Of a stretch of 64,000 nucleotides of DNA, positions 54,001 through 62,162 are shown one piece after another. Below the pieces are notes generated by a model that ran no database searches, had not been told where the DNA came from, and saw only the letters and a list, made by a program, of their open reading frames with translations. Positions within the stretch are counted from its first letter, which is position 1, and every line of letters begins with the position of its first letter. The DNA comes from Prochloron sp965198675. Its GTDB lineage: Bacteria; Cyanobacteriota; Cyanobacteriia; Cyanobacteriales; Prochloraceae. A program made the position numbers and the translations under genes. The DNA lies in NCBI GenBank assembly GCA_965198675.1, contig OZ240666.1:620001-684000 (forward strand). Direction: 5' to 3'.

Positions 54001-54498
54001 CTAAATGATTTGTGCAAACACATCGTATCGTTCCAATCTCTCCGGATTGAAAAGTTTGAGAGCCAAAAATAGCTTGAACAATCTTTTCACAACTGTAAAA
54101 TTTTTACATTTGTAATAAAAACGCCTCAAAAAATTCTTGGCTTGTAACCAAATTCCCTCTACAGGATTTTCTTCCGGACTATAAGGAGCAAACAATTCAC
54201 AAGTAATCAACCATTCATCTTTGGCTAATCCATCATTATATTTGGCTAAGATTTTTTTCATTTCCTCTCCTTTATGATATGACGCACCATCCCAAAGTAA
54301 CATAATTTGTTGGTTAGGATGACGATTCTTTATCTCTTCAACAAATTTCACAGTATTTTGTCCATTGCCGCTGGGATAAGGACAAACAATAAATTCATTA
54401 TTCCAAATGTTTAAAGCACCATAGTAAGTTTGTCTAGCTCTATAATTATCAATCTTAACAATTTCTCGTTTTTTTTGTCTCCCCAAAGGTAACCACAA
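54001..54498 (-). CDS. IS630 transposase, catalytic part (orfB)
   Basis: A DDE catalytic domain: YYGALNIWNNEFIV, QQIMLLWDGASYHKG with the second Asp, and FAPYSPEENPVEGIW with the catalytic Glu. It continues from orfA by frameshifting at the slippery run ACAAAAAAAACG near 54470. The chain ends near the terminal repeat. Confidence 0.85.
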   Translation of the reverse strand: MWLPLGRQKKREIVKIDNYRARQTYYGALNIWNNEFIVCPYPSGNGQNTVKFVEEIKNRHPNQQIMLLWDGASYHKGEEMKKILAKYNDGLAKDEWLITCELFAPYSPEENPVEGIWLQAKNFLRRFYYKCKNFTVVKRLFKLFLALKLFNPERLERYDVFAQII

Positions 54499-55067
54499 AT
54501 CTCATCGCCTTGAAGGTGACACTCATCTAAAGCATATACCACAAGTTTTTCAGCTTTTATCTTATCGAGGCTATCGCGTAATATAGCAGCTAATTCTTTA
54601 TTTCTTTCTTTGATACGAGCTGGATTTTTTCTGGGATTTTCTTTATTGCCTTTCTGCCATGTTAAATTGGCGTTTCGCAAGATTTGATAATAACTCTCTT
54701 TTGACCTAAATAGGACATCATATTCTTCTATAAGATGTCTTTCTAATTCAGAAATGTTACGTCTTTCTGGTGGCTGGAGCCATTTTATAATTTCTTTTTT
54801 TTGCTCCCTAGTTAGGTAACTTCTTGAACCTTGATGTCCCAGGCTTAATCCCGATACACCTTGTAGCAAATATTTTCTCTGTGTTTGGGCAATAAAGCTT
54901 GTTGAAACACCTAAACTTACTTCAATACTTTTATAATCCAACCCCAATAATCTCAATTTTACTGCTTGTACTCTTTTCCATTCTTTTAAATTCTTAGTGT
55001 TGTGAATAAACTCATTCAATTCCTGTATTTTAGTAAAGTTAGGATGATTCTTATCATTCATTAACAT
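54411..55067 (-). CDS. IS630 transposase, N-terminal part (orfA)
   Basis: A 218-residue product with HTH segments KEWKRVQAVKLRLLGLDYKS, TREQKKEIIKWLQPPERRN and SYYQILRNANLTWQKGNKEN, and the first catalytic Asp in VVYALDECHLQGDE. After GYLWGDKKN the frame goes on to a short dead-end; the A-rich run here allows a shift into the frame of the catalytic part, the usual way IS630-type elements make full transposase. Confidence 0.85.
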   Translation of the reverse strand: MLMNDKNHPNFTKIQELNEFIHNTKNLKEWKRVQAVKLRLLGLDYKSIEVSLGVSTSFIAQTQRKYLLQGVSGLSLGHQGSRSYLTREQKKEIIKWLQPPERRNISELERHLIEEYDVLFRSKESYYQILRNANLTWQKGNKENPRKNPARIKERNKELAAILRDSLDKIKAEKLVVYALDECHLQGDEICGYLWGDKKNEKLLRLIIIELDKLTMVL

Positions 55068-55114
55068 GATTTTATCCTCTTTTTGTTTGGTTTGAAGGCA
55101 TCATAGCACAAAAG

Positions 55115-55906
55115 TCACGATTTGCACAAATGATTTAGACGCGCTATATATGAAATTGTAGCTTCAAATTTCTGTTCCCATTGCTCATGATTGACTTTAG
55201 CTTCTTGAACAATTGGCGATGCCGCAATCAGCTTGTTAGCTAACCAATTTACGAGGGAAAGAGGAAATCGTAGGGGACGAGCAATGTCTAAAAACAAAAT
55301 AACACGATAGCCGTCTGTATTGTTTTGAACTTCATGATAGAAGGTATCATCAAAAATCCAACTTTTCCCTTCTTCCCAATAGGTAGTTTTATCAGCAATT
55401 TTAATCCAACAATCTTCTTTAGGTTCGGGAATCATTAAGCCAAGATGATACCGAATGACTCCTTTATGTTTGCCCCGATGTTCTGGGATGTGTTTATGAG
55501 GACTGAGGATGGAGAAAAAAGCAGCCTTTAGACCTGGCACTTGTTGGAGCAATCGGGTTGTTTGAGGACATCGTTCGCAATTCTTCCGTGCTTGGTAACC
55601 ATAGGCATAAAACCAGTATGTTTTCCAATGCTCATCATTGGTAATGTTAGCTTGGCGTTCTGAGATGTCTTGATAGTTAGGTAGTTGTTCAACAACTTCT
55701 AAAATCGGCTCTAGTTCCTGACGAATCGTCTTCCAGTTGCTTTCTAATACCTTTAATGAGGGGAACTGCTCTATCTCAAAAAAAGGGGTGTTGCCCACCA
55801 AGGAGTACTGTCCCACCAAATCTTCCAGCCAAGCAGTCTTCACGAACAAATTTTCTAAGTTTTTAACAATTTTATTGATTAGCCAGCTCATTTCGATTCT
55901 CGCCAT
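55115..55906 (-). CDS. Aspartyl/asparaginyl beta-hydroxylase-like protein, 3' end cut by IS630
   Basis: A 263-residue 2-oxoglutarate/Fe(II) dioxygenase of the Asp/Asn beta-hydroxylase family. It has LKAAFFSILSPHKHIPEHRG, KGVIRYHLGLMIPEP, EGKSWIFDDTFYHEVQNNTD with the second His, and GYRVILFLDIARPL containing the 2OG-binding Arg. The last 10 or so residues (after EATISYIAR) come from the IS630 end, so the natural C-terminus is missing, but the catalytic core is complete. It hydroxylates peptides or small molecules; the substrate is unknown. Confidence 0.75.
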   Translation of the reverse strand: MARIEMSWLINKIVKNLENLFVKTAWLEDLVGQYSLVGNTPFFEIEQFPSLKVLESNWKTIRQELEPILEVVEQLPNYQDISERQANITNDEHWKTYWFYAYGYQARKNCERCPQTTRLLQQVPGLKAAFFSILSPHKHIPEHRGKHKGVIRYHLGLMIPEPKEDCWIKIADKTTYWEEGKSWIFDDTFYHEVQNNTDGYRVILFLDIARPLRFPLSLVNWLANKLIAASPIVQEAKVNHEQWEQKFEATISYIARLNHLCKS

Positions 55907-56035
55907 GGTACATTTTCATTATACGGTTGAGAGTGCTAAAATCTCAAGGGTTTATTCAACAGTGACCAGTGAGCAGTTACCAGTTACCAATGTTATTGGT
56001 TAGTTATTTTACAAATACTTAAAATTAACAATTGT

Positions 56036-57022
56036 ATGGAAGTTAAATCTAAACAAAGCCTGCCCTACCCCCCTTATCTCCAGGGGTCAGTGTCACGAGT
56101 TTCCATCGCCAATCTAACATCATCAGACTTCTTTGAACAGTACCAAAAACCAGGCCACCCTGTAATTTTGACCGACTTACTGGAGGATAATTGCGCAGCA
56201 ACTTGGAATTTAGAGTATCTGTGTCAGCACCTAAACAATCAAAAATTTTTGCTGCGGCACTACGGCAAAGACCGTTATAGCCAGGATAAAAGGAAATGGA
56301 CTGACATTGGCAGTGGTGTTGCCACGGAATATCGAACCTTTGCTGAGTATGCAGCTATGGTGAGGAGTCGAGAGAGCTTTGAACAGGACATTTACTTGGC
56401 AAAGTGCGCCATTAACCACACACCTCTATATGAGACAGATACCATCGGTTTAATCCAGCAAAAATTGCAAGGTTTGGGTCTCACGAAGCCCATTAGCCCA
56501 TTTAATATTTGGGTTGGGCCGGCAGGACACAATGAGTGTTTGCATTATGACCCTATGGACGGAACCCTAATTCAACTTTACGGTACCAAGAAAATTATTT
56601 TATTTCCTCCGTCTCAGACCGGGAACCTTTATCCGTTCCCGATTTATACTCATCTGTTCCATGGCATGAAGTTGCGCACCTGGTTTAGTCAGCTATACCC
56701 AGAAAATCCTGATTTTGATGCATTCCCACGATTTAAAGAAGCCCTTAAGGATAAAAAAGAAATTATTTTACACCCAAGAGAAGCACTCTATATCCCAACG
56801 GGTTGGTGGCATGAGGTTACTGCCTTAGGGGATGAGATGGTTTGCTCCATCAATCGTTTTTGGCGGGTTTATCCCACAAAGCGGGCAGTATTTACCTGGT
56901 GTCGCTGGCGGAGCCATCTTGGTAGCTTATGTGCAGTCCCCTATCTTGTGTTAAGCTTCCTTACTGCAATGTTTAGCAAAAATCGCCAAGAAAAGATTCA
57001 AGCCATTCGACAAATGCTTTAA
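56036..57022 (+). CDS. JmjC/cupin_8-type 2-oxoglutarate dioxygenase
   Basis: A 328-residue cupin-like hydroxylase. The metal ligands are the HxD in GHNECLHYDPMDGTLIQLYG and the His in LYIPTGWWHEVTAL; the intervening GTKKIILFPPSQ strand is typical of FIH-1/JMJD-like enzymes. A C-terminal hydrophobic segment (SLCAVPYLVLSFLTAMF) suggests membrane contact. It is divergent from the Asp-hydroxylase-like gene and 130 bases away, so two hydroxylases and a Rieske oxygenase are grouped. Confidence 0.8.
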   Translation: MEVKSKQSLPYPPYLQGSVSRVSIANLTSSDFFEQYQKPGHPVILTDLLEDNCAATWNLEYLCQHLNNQKFLLRHYGKDRYSQDKRKWTDIGSGVATEYRTFAEYAAMVRSRESFEQDIYLAKCAINHTPLYETDTIGLIQQKLQGLGLTKPISPFNIWVGPAGHNECLHYDPMDGTLIQLYGTKKIILFPPSQTGNLYPFPIYTHLFHGMKLRTWFSQLYPENPDFDAFPRFKEALKDKKEIILHPREALYIPTGWWHEVTALGDEMVCSINRFWRVYPTKRAVFTWCRWRSHLGSLCAVPYLVLSFLTAMFSKNRQEKIQAIRQML

Positions 57023-57096
57023 ATGAGATATATAGTAGCCGCCAGGGCGATTAATACACCTGGCGTGAGTTGGATATAGTTGGGGTATTATGTTAT

Positions 57097-57318
57097 AACC
57101 GATAGATTTTAGCTAACAAATGTGGGCTCTCTCCCAATGCAGTCACTCTCGCGCAGAGGCGCTCCGGCACGGAGAATTAATAAACAGGCGCTTCAAGCGC
57201 TCATCCATATCATGTTATTCTCTGCGCCTCTGTGTCTCTGTGAGCTTCCATTAGAAAGTAACTGCTCTTTGTTCTATTTTGTCAGCTTGGTTATCGCTGT
57301 GTTTCCAATATACCTAAT
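57097..57318. repeat. About 190-bp dispersed duplicate, copy 2, with a trace of a coding 3' end
   Basis: 57130-57318 equals 8059-8247 with few changes. Upstream, ACCGATAGATTTTAGCTAAC (57097) equals the last codons of the binding-protein gene at 7985-8005, so the duplication included that gene's end; about 30 intervening bases are missing here. Confidence 0.75.
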
Positions 57319-57408
57319 TAAAAGCCTTTTGGCAATACGGGGGGTGGGTGCAAATCAACCACTGTGTGTCAACCCTCTTTCGGACTGCAATTCATTGCAT
57401 TTTTTCCT

Positions 57409-57450
57409 GGTAACTGGTAACTGGTAACTGGTAACTGGTAACTGGTAACT
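57409..57450. repeat. Six tandem GGTAACT heptamers
   Basis: Six perfect GGTAACT units end 5 bases before the MFS start codon, where a ribosome-binding site would be expected. The same heptamer recurs at 20640, 23860, 58710 and inside the 3' end of accD (62176-62206). Confidence 0.8.
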
Positions 57451-57455
57451 GCTAT

Positions 57456-58655
57456 ATGTGGCGCGATAACAAACTCTTGACACTGCTGGCGACTGGCTCA
57501 CTCATTGTGATGACAGGGGCGGTTATGGCCCCAATTTTGCCCCAAATGGTTCAGCAGTTGGATCTGGACCAGGCTCTGGCAGGTTATTTGGTGAGCACCC
57601 ATTATTTGACTGTTGCCATCTTCAGTCCATTGCTGGGTATCCTGGCGGATCGCACGGGTAAGGTGCGTGTTTTGGTCATTTCCTTGCTGCTCTACGCCAT
57701 TTTTGGTGCAGCGGGTGGGATGATGCATGGCTTTGTGCCAATCCTCGTCACCCGGGCACTGGTGGGAGCTGCCAGTTCCGGCATCGCCGCTCCTAGTCTA
57801 GGGCTGTTGGAGAGAATGTATCAGTCTGAAGAGGCACGAGCCCAGGCGATCGCCTACGTTGCCAGCGCCCTCACCCTGGCCAATATTGTTTACCCTGTCT
57901 TGGCCGGTTTAATTGGAGGGTGGCATTGGCGCTGGGCTTTTGGTCTTTACGGATTAGGGATTCCACTGGCGCTGATAGTGACTCTGAACTTCAAACAATC
58001 GGACTTTGACAAAGGGTCGCCTCAGGCTGGGTTGGGTAAAGATTCCATGAAGCTGAAAACACTGATTCAAAATCCTCGTCTCTTACAGCTCTATGGCACC
58101 CAATGTTTAACCGCTGCCATTGCCTATGGGACCATTATCTACCTGCCCCTCTACCTCAAAGCAACTGTTAATGCAGATACGGTCTTGAATGGCATTATCT
58201 TAGCCTCACAAGCACTGGGAGCAGCAGCTGTTTCTGCCTTTGGGGTGCGTCTCTTAGTAAAACGGTTTAGCCTGGTGGGAGCCGCTTCCTTAGGGTTTGG
58301 ATTAATGGCTGTGACTCTCATAGCAATCCCCCAACTACAGCATTTGTCATCGCTTTTTTTGGTCGTGATTCTGTTTGGGATGGGACTTGGTTTAGTAATG
58401 CCAAGTCTTTACAACTTGGTCTCTAAGGTCGCAGCACCGGGGTTGCAGTCCAGCGTGTTAGCGGTTGGTGTGGGGGTTAATTTTTTAGGACAGTTCCTCT
58501 CCCCCAGCCTCTTTGGCTTGGTTTTGAATTTGAAGGGACTCCCCGGTGTGTTTTACCTGGCTGCCAGTCTAGCTCTCACTCTGGGGCTATTATTAATGGT
58601 CTTCAGCGCTAATAATATCCAAAACCTGATTAGACATCTCCATAAAAGGTTGTAA
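57456..58655 (+). CDS. Major facilitator superfamily transporter
   Basis: A 399-residue membrane protein with 12 helices. N-half: VMTGAVMAPILPQMVQQLDL, and the signature GILADRTGKVRVLVISLL between helices 2 and 3; VTRALVGAASSGIAAPSLGL (motif C-like) marks an antiporter/efflux type. The second half has repeated Gly-rich helices. It is probably a drug or metabolite exporter. No ribosome-binding site is present because a GGTAACT array ends 5 bases before the ATG. Confidence 0.85.
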   Translation: MWRDNKLLTLLATGSLIVMTGAVMAPILPQMVQQLDLDQALAGYLVSTHYLTVAIFSPLLGILADRTGKVRVLVISLLLYAIFGAAGGMMHGFVPILVTRALVGAASSGIAAPSLGLLERMYQSEEARAQAIAYVASALTLANIVYPVLAGLIGGWHWRWAFGLYGLGIPLALIVTLNFKQSDFDKGSPQAGLGKDSMKLKTLIQNPRLLQLYGTQCLTAAIAYGTIIYLPLYLKATVNADTVLNGIILASQALGAAAVSAFGVRLLVKRFSLVGAASLGFGLMAVTLIAIPQLQHLSSLFLVVILFGMGLGLVMPSLYNLVSKVAAPGLQSSVLAVGVGVNFLGQFLSPSLFGLVLNLKGLPGVFYLAASLALTLGLLLMVFSANNIQNLIRHLHKRL

Positions 58656-58702
58656 AACTCTTATATATCAAGATTGCACTCCTAGTTTTAGGAGATGTCT
58701 AT

Positions 58703-58790
58703 TGTTTCAGCAGTTACCAGTTAGTCAGTAACCTCGTACCATGAATGTTCTTCTTTGGGTCTGAGCTCCCCACCAAATTAACGACAACTG
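58703..58790. repeat. Family E repeat (inverted copy)
   Basis: On the minus strand it reads AATTTGGTGGGGAGCTCAGA, CCCAAAGAAGAACATTCATG, GTACGAGGTTACTGACTAAC, TGGTAACTGCT. It matches 23799-23869 almost perfectly; the first third is also at 20285-20325. Confidence 0.7.
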
Positions 58791-58809
58791 CGATTGAGGC
58801 TGCTATATT

Positions 58810-59607
58810 CTATTCCATGGGTTCCTCTCCTAACTCCCTTAATCGCGCTGCTAGACGTTCTGTCCGTTCCCGTTCAGCGTCTGCCCGTTCCCGTTCGACA
58901 TCAGCCCGTTCCCGTTCAGCTTCAGCCCGTTGCTTTTCTATGTAAGCCCGTTGCTGTTCTACTTCCTCTGGTAACAGGAGGAGATTGAAGTTTGAGTCGT
59001 AAAAGCGTAACCAAGGAGCAGTTTCTCTGTCGATGGTTCCGGACCACGTTCCCAACCAAAAGCCCAAAACTGAGCACCACAACCAACCCCTCGCGCTCTT
59101 TTTTAATTCCTGGTAACGTTGGTTGTGATCCAAACACCAGCCTCGTAAAGAACTTGAATCAAAAGGATCGTAAACGAAGTAATTTTTGGTGCGGAAAGTC
59201 TGTTCATAGATGTCTTTTTTGGTAGTTATATCTACTGTAGCCGTACTGGAAGACATTAACTCCACAATTACATCAGGATAACGACCTCTTTCCTCCCAAA
59301 CTACCCAAGCTTGACGGGGATGACTCCCATCTATGTTTAAGACGACAAAAAAATCTGGACCCCGAAAGTCTTTATTCTTGACTTGGTGACTACTATAATA
59401 GACGAACATGTTCCCCCCGGCAAAAAAGTCATTGCGGGGAGCATAAGCTTGATTCAGGGAACGAATCAGCACATTCATTCCAACGCGGTGACGATTACTT
59501 TCCAAAGGTTCTCCATCATCGTAAATTAAATCTACGGGAGGCATTTTGAGTTTTTCTAACCCCGTTTCTCTCGTGGGTGATACTGTTTCAGTGGCGATAA
59601 CTGGCAT
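58810..59607 (-). CDS. Uma2-family putative endonuclease with coiled-coil tail
   Basis: A Uma2/DUF820 protein with a PD-(D/E)xK-like nuclease fold: GPDFFVVLNIDG, RYPDVIVELMSSSTATVDIT and KKDIYEQTFRTKNYFVYDPF. A C-terminal coiled coil of repeated RERADAERERA units makes it about 265 residues. The family is expanded in cyanobacteria and its biological role is unknown. ATG 59607 (MPVIATETV) is preferred to 59616. Its first about 22 codons and upstream region are duplicated at 59785-59846. Confidence 0.75.
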   Translation of the reverse strand: MPVIATETVSPTRETGLEKLKMPPVDLIYDDGEPLESNRHRVGMNVLIRSLNQAYAPRNDFFAGGNMFVYYSSHQVKNKDFRGPDFFVVLNIDGSHPRQAWVVWEERGRYPDVIVELMSSSTATVDITTKKDIYEQTFRTKNYFVYDPFDSSSLRGWCLDHNQRYQELKKSARGWLWCSVLGFWLGTWSGTIDRETAPWLRFYDSNFNLLLLPEEVEQQRAYIEKQRAEAERERADVERERADAERERTERLAARLRELGEEPME

Positions 59608-60077
59608 TTTACACAAACCCTTTTACTTTATCTTATCTTATCTTATCTTATCCTAAATTGATATGTTTTCATATATATATGGCAGCACATTTTCCCACTC
59701 TTAAAGGATAACATCAAAAAAAACTATTCTTTGCGCCTTTGCGCCTTTGCGCGAGACTTTCTAAGTTAAAATTATCCTACAGATTGAGTTTTTCTAACCC
59801 CGTTTCCCTCGTGGGTGATACTGTTTCAGTGGCGATAACTGGCATTTTACACAAACCCTTTTACTTTATCTTATCTTATCTTATCTTATCCTAAATTGAT
59901 ATGTTTCCATATATATATGGCAGCACATTTTCCCACTCTTAAAGGATAACATCAAAAAAAAACAGGATTCTTGGGAGGGCGCAAGCTTTGCGCTCCTCTG
60001 CGCCCTCTGCGCCTCTGCGGTTCAATAAAAACCCGTCTTTGCGTGAGACTTTCTAAGTTAAAATTATCGTACAGATA
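59547..60077. repeat. Tandem duplication of the Uma2 5' end and leader
   Basis: Copy 1 (59547-59783) includes codons 1-22 of the Uma2 gene, four TTATC units, an ATATATATGGCAGC hairpin and GAGACTTTCTAAGTTAAAAT. Copy 2 (59785-60077) repeats this with a 70-base insertion of CTGCGCCCTCTGCGCCTCTG-type sequence before the final tract. The second set of start codons leads into nothing. Confidence 0.8.
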
Positions 60078-60096
60078 ATACCTTTTATTTTCATTA

Positions 60097-61791
60097 TTAA
60101 AACCATTCTATTTCTTCTAAAACTGTAAATCCTTGCAGAAAATTGCGCTCCTCACTAATATGGGGAAACTTGAGCTGAGAATCTGACATCCCTCGCTCTT
60201 TTTGTCGCTCACGTACAAGGGTAAAGCTACCTGGTTCTAAAATGCGTAACCGTGGTGGTGGTAACTGATCAATCCGCACGGTTCCGTAGGGATTGTTAAA
60301 CTCTGCCAGCCAGTAGTCAAAACGCTTCAGGAAGGCTTTAGAATCCACCAACTTTTGCCCCTGAGCTAATTCAATGTTGACCAGATAACTGGCAGGTATT
60401 TCATCCCCAGATAGGGTAATACAAAAATCCTCCAGTGTCACACCAAATTCACGGGTAAGGGTTTCCATAGTCTGGGTGACATGAAACTCAGTTGTCTTCT
60501 CCGTGGTGGATGAAAGTAATCCCCCCCGACGATGGCGAAACACAATAATTGGGGTCTGCTCATAAAAGCCAAGTACTTCAACTACATCCCCAATATCATA
60601 GCGATAAAAGCCACTATAGCTGGTAACAATCAGACGATACCGATGCCCCACTTTCACATCCCTAGGAAGAAGGGTTAATGGTTGTTCTTCCTCCCATTGA
60701 TCTACGGGTAAAAACTCATAGAAGCCGCTTTCAATCGCCAGGATACTGCCTTCATAATTGAGGTCGTAATAAACTCCGAAGGTTCCTTCTGCCGTCCCAT
60801 AAACACCACCAAAAATAGGGGTATCGCCAAAGTAATCGGGAAAACGACTGAAATAAAAGTCTGAGGTACCCCCCATGGCGGTCACAATTAGAGACAGATT
60901 AGGCCAAGCCAGTTTTGGGGTCAGGCGACCTTCTGATTTCACCAGGCGGCTAAGGCGATTTGCGGTTGGGGGATCAGCTCTCAAACGCCGCTCTAATTGC
61001 CCCCGTAATTGAGGTTCTAGCTTAACCCAGGGAGCGATTGTTCCTCCTCTCAAGTCTTGAATTAAATCATTGGCATACTGTTCTAAATAGTTGCAAGTCC
61101 GTAACACTAACATGGGAAAGTTGGTAATCATTCCCTGGGTGCGTGGGTTGGCAAGGGCAAATAGTAAGCAGATGTAATGACGAGCCAAACTATCCCCAAT
61201 ACCCAGGGTGGTGTAGGGATTGGCCAACACAAATTGATAGAATAAACAGCTATTGCGAATGCTACCTACTGTGACGGGACCGTAGTTAATGCCTCCACTG
61301 GTTTTGCCTTGCAAGGTACTGGAATTGGTGGTTAGCAACTGGAATTGCAACTTTTGTAAAGCTTGGTTATCTGGGGCATAGGTCTTAAATGTATCCAATA
61401 AAAAGCCCAAGGAGGCAAGATTTGCTCCTCCTAAGGAGCGCTGAAATCTCCCAGTCACGGGTACCTTTTTTTGCTTCCCTGTGGAGCCACTGGTCAGACT
61501 TATATAGGTGACGGCATCGGGAGTTAAAACATTCTTTTCTCCCACGGCAATGCGTTCAGTAAAATGTTCATACCAACTATAGGGTAGAATTGGAACTTGG
61601 GCTCTAAATTGATCCAAAGTCTTGATGTCACCTAAGCCAAATTTACGACCTAATTCCGTATCCTGATGATGACGGAGTAGTTGAAATAAGAACTTCTCCT
61701 GAGTTGCCTCAATCTGGCGCGTTTTTTGCACAAACTTAGACTTCGCCTGTCGAGCGATGGCGCTCAGACCCTTGAGGATTAATGATGACAT
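60097..61791 (-). CDS. GH3-family acyl-amido synthetase-like protein
   Basis: A 564-residue member of the GH3 auxin-responsive promoter family, ANL-type adenylating enzymes that join acyl groups to amino acids. ATP-site motif SLTSGSTGKQKKVPVTGR, then IFGGVYGTAEGTFGVYYDLN and YSGFYRYDIGDVVEVLGFY, followed by the hinge FRHRRGGLLSSTTEKTTEFH. Plants use GH3s on jasmonate and auxin; bacterial substrates are mostly unknown. It is near two hydroxylases, an oxygenase and an exporter, and might belong to a small metabolite pathway, but the genes are on different strands with repeats between. Confidence 0.85.
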   Translation of the reverse strand: MSSLILKGLSAIARQAKSKFVQKTRQIEATQEKFLFQLLRHHQDTELGRKFGLGDIKTLDQFRAQVPILPYSWYEHFTERIAVGEKNVLTPDAVTYISLTSGSTGKQKKVPVTGRFQRSLGGANLASLGFLLDTFKTYAPDNQALQKLQFQLLTTNSSTLQGKTSGGINYGPVTVGSIRNSCLFYQFVLANPYTTLGIGDSLARHYICLLFALANPRTQGMITNFPMLVLRTCNYLEQYANDLIQDLRGGTIAPWVKLEPQLRGQLERRLRADPPTANRLSRLVKSEGRLTPKLAWPNLSLIVTAMGGTSDFYFSRFPDYFGDTPIFGGVYGTAEGTFGVYYDLNYEGSILAIESGFYEFLPVDQWEEEQPLTLLPRDVKVGHRYRLIVTSYSGFYRYDIGDVVEVLGFYEQTPIIVFRHRRGGLLSSTTEKTTEFHVTQTMETLTREFGVTLEDFCITLSGDEIPASYLVNIELAQGQKLVDSKAFLKRFDYWLAEFNNPYGTVRIDQLPPPRLRILEPGSFTLVRERQKERGMSDSQLKFPHISEERNFLQGFTVLEEIEWF

Positions 61792-61910
61792 ATTTTATTG
61801 TGTAAGTATATTATGGACAAGAGAATAATGATTTAAGTTTGTTTCGCGCAAAGACGCAAAGGCGCAAAGTATATAATATAATATCATATATGGCTAAAAA
61901 GAGGTCCGTA

Positions 61911-62159
61911 ATGACAGATGAACAGTTAAAGGCGATCGCAGCATCGAATGCTGGCTCCATCCAAGCGTTAACAGATTCAGTTAGAGAATCGCGAGAAGAA
62001 TACCAAAGGGATCGTGCTCAACTCTATAGCTTGATGGCAGATTTAACTCAAAACCAGTCCCGCATTTATCGGGTATTGGAAAATCTGGATCGCCGTCAAG
62101 GAGAGATTGTAGAAGTTGTGAAATTGGTAACACAACGACTCGATGAGAAAAAACAGTAA
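61911..62159 (+). CDS. Small coiled-coil hypothetical protein
   Basis: An 82-residue helical protein: MTDEQLKAIAASNAGSIQAL, SVRESREEYQRDRAQLYSLM, IYRVLENLDRRQGEIVEVV. GAGGT 6 bases before ATG 61911 supports this start over ATG 61890 or 61839. Such DUF-type coiled coils are frequent in cyanobacteria near transposons; function unknown. It ends 3 bases before the convergent accD. Confidence 0.55.
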   Translation: MTDEQLKAIAASNAGSIQALTDSVRESREEYQRDRAQLYSLMADLTQNQSRIYRVLENLDRRQGEIVEVVKLVTQRLDEKKQ

Positions 62160-62162
62160 AAG

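Larger units (their letters stand above)
53995..55145 (-). mobile_element. IS630-family insertion sequence
   Basis: Terminal inverted repeats AGCGAGCCTAAATGATTTGT (53994) and AGCGCGTCTAAATCATTTGT (complement, ending 55145) border 1.15 kb, with TA at both edges as expected for IS630 target duplication. It encodes the transposase in two overlapping frames. The element cut the 3' end of the adjacent hydroxylase gene. Confidence 0.85.

Noticed and set aside
57409..57450. Tandem GGTAACT units as a possible CRISPR
   Set aside because: Units are 7 bases with no spacers; it is a simple tandem repeat.
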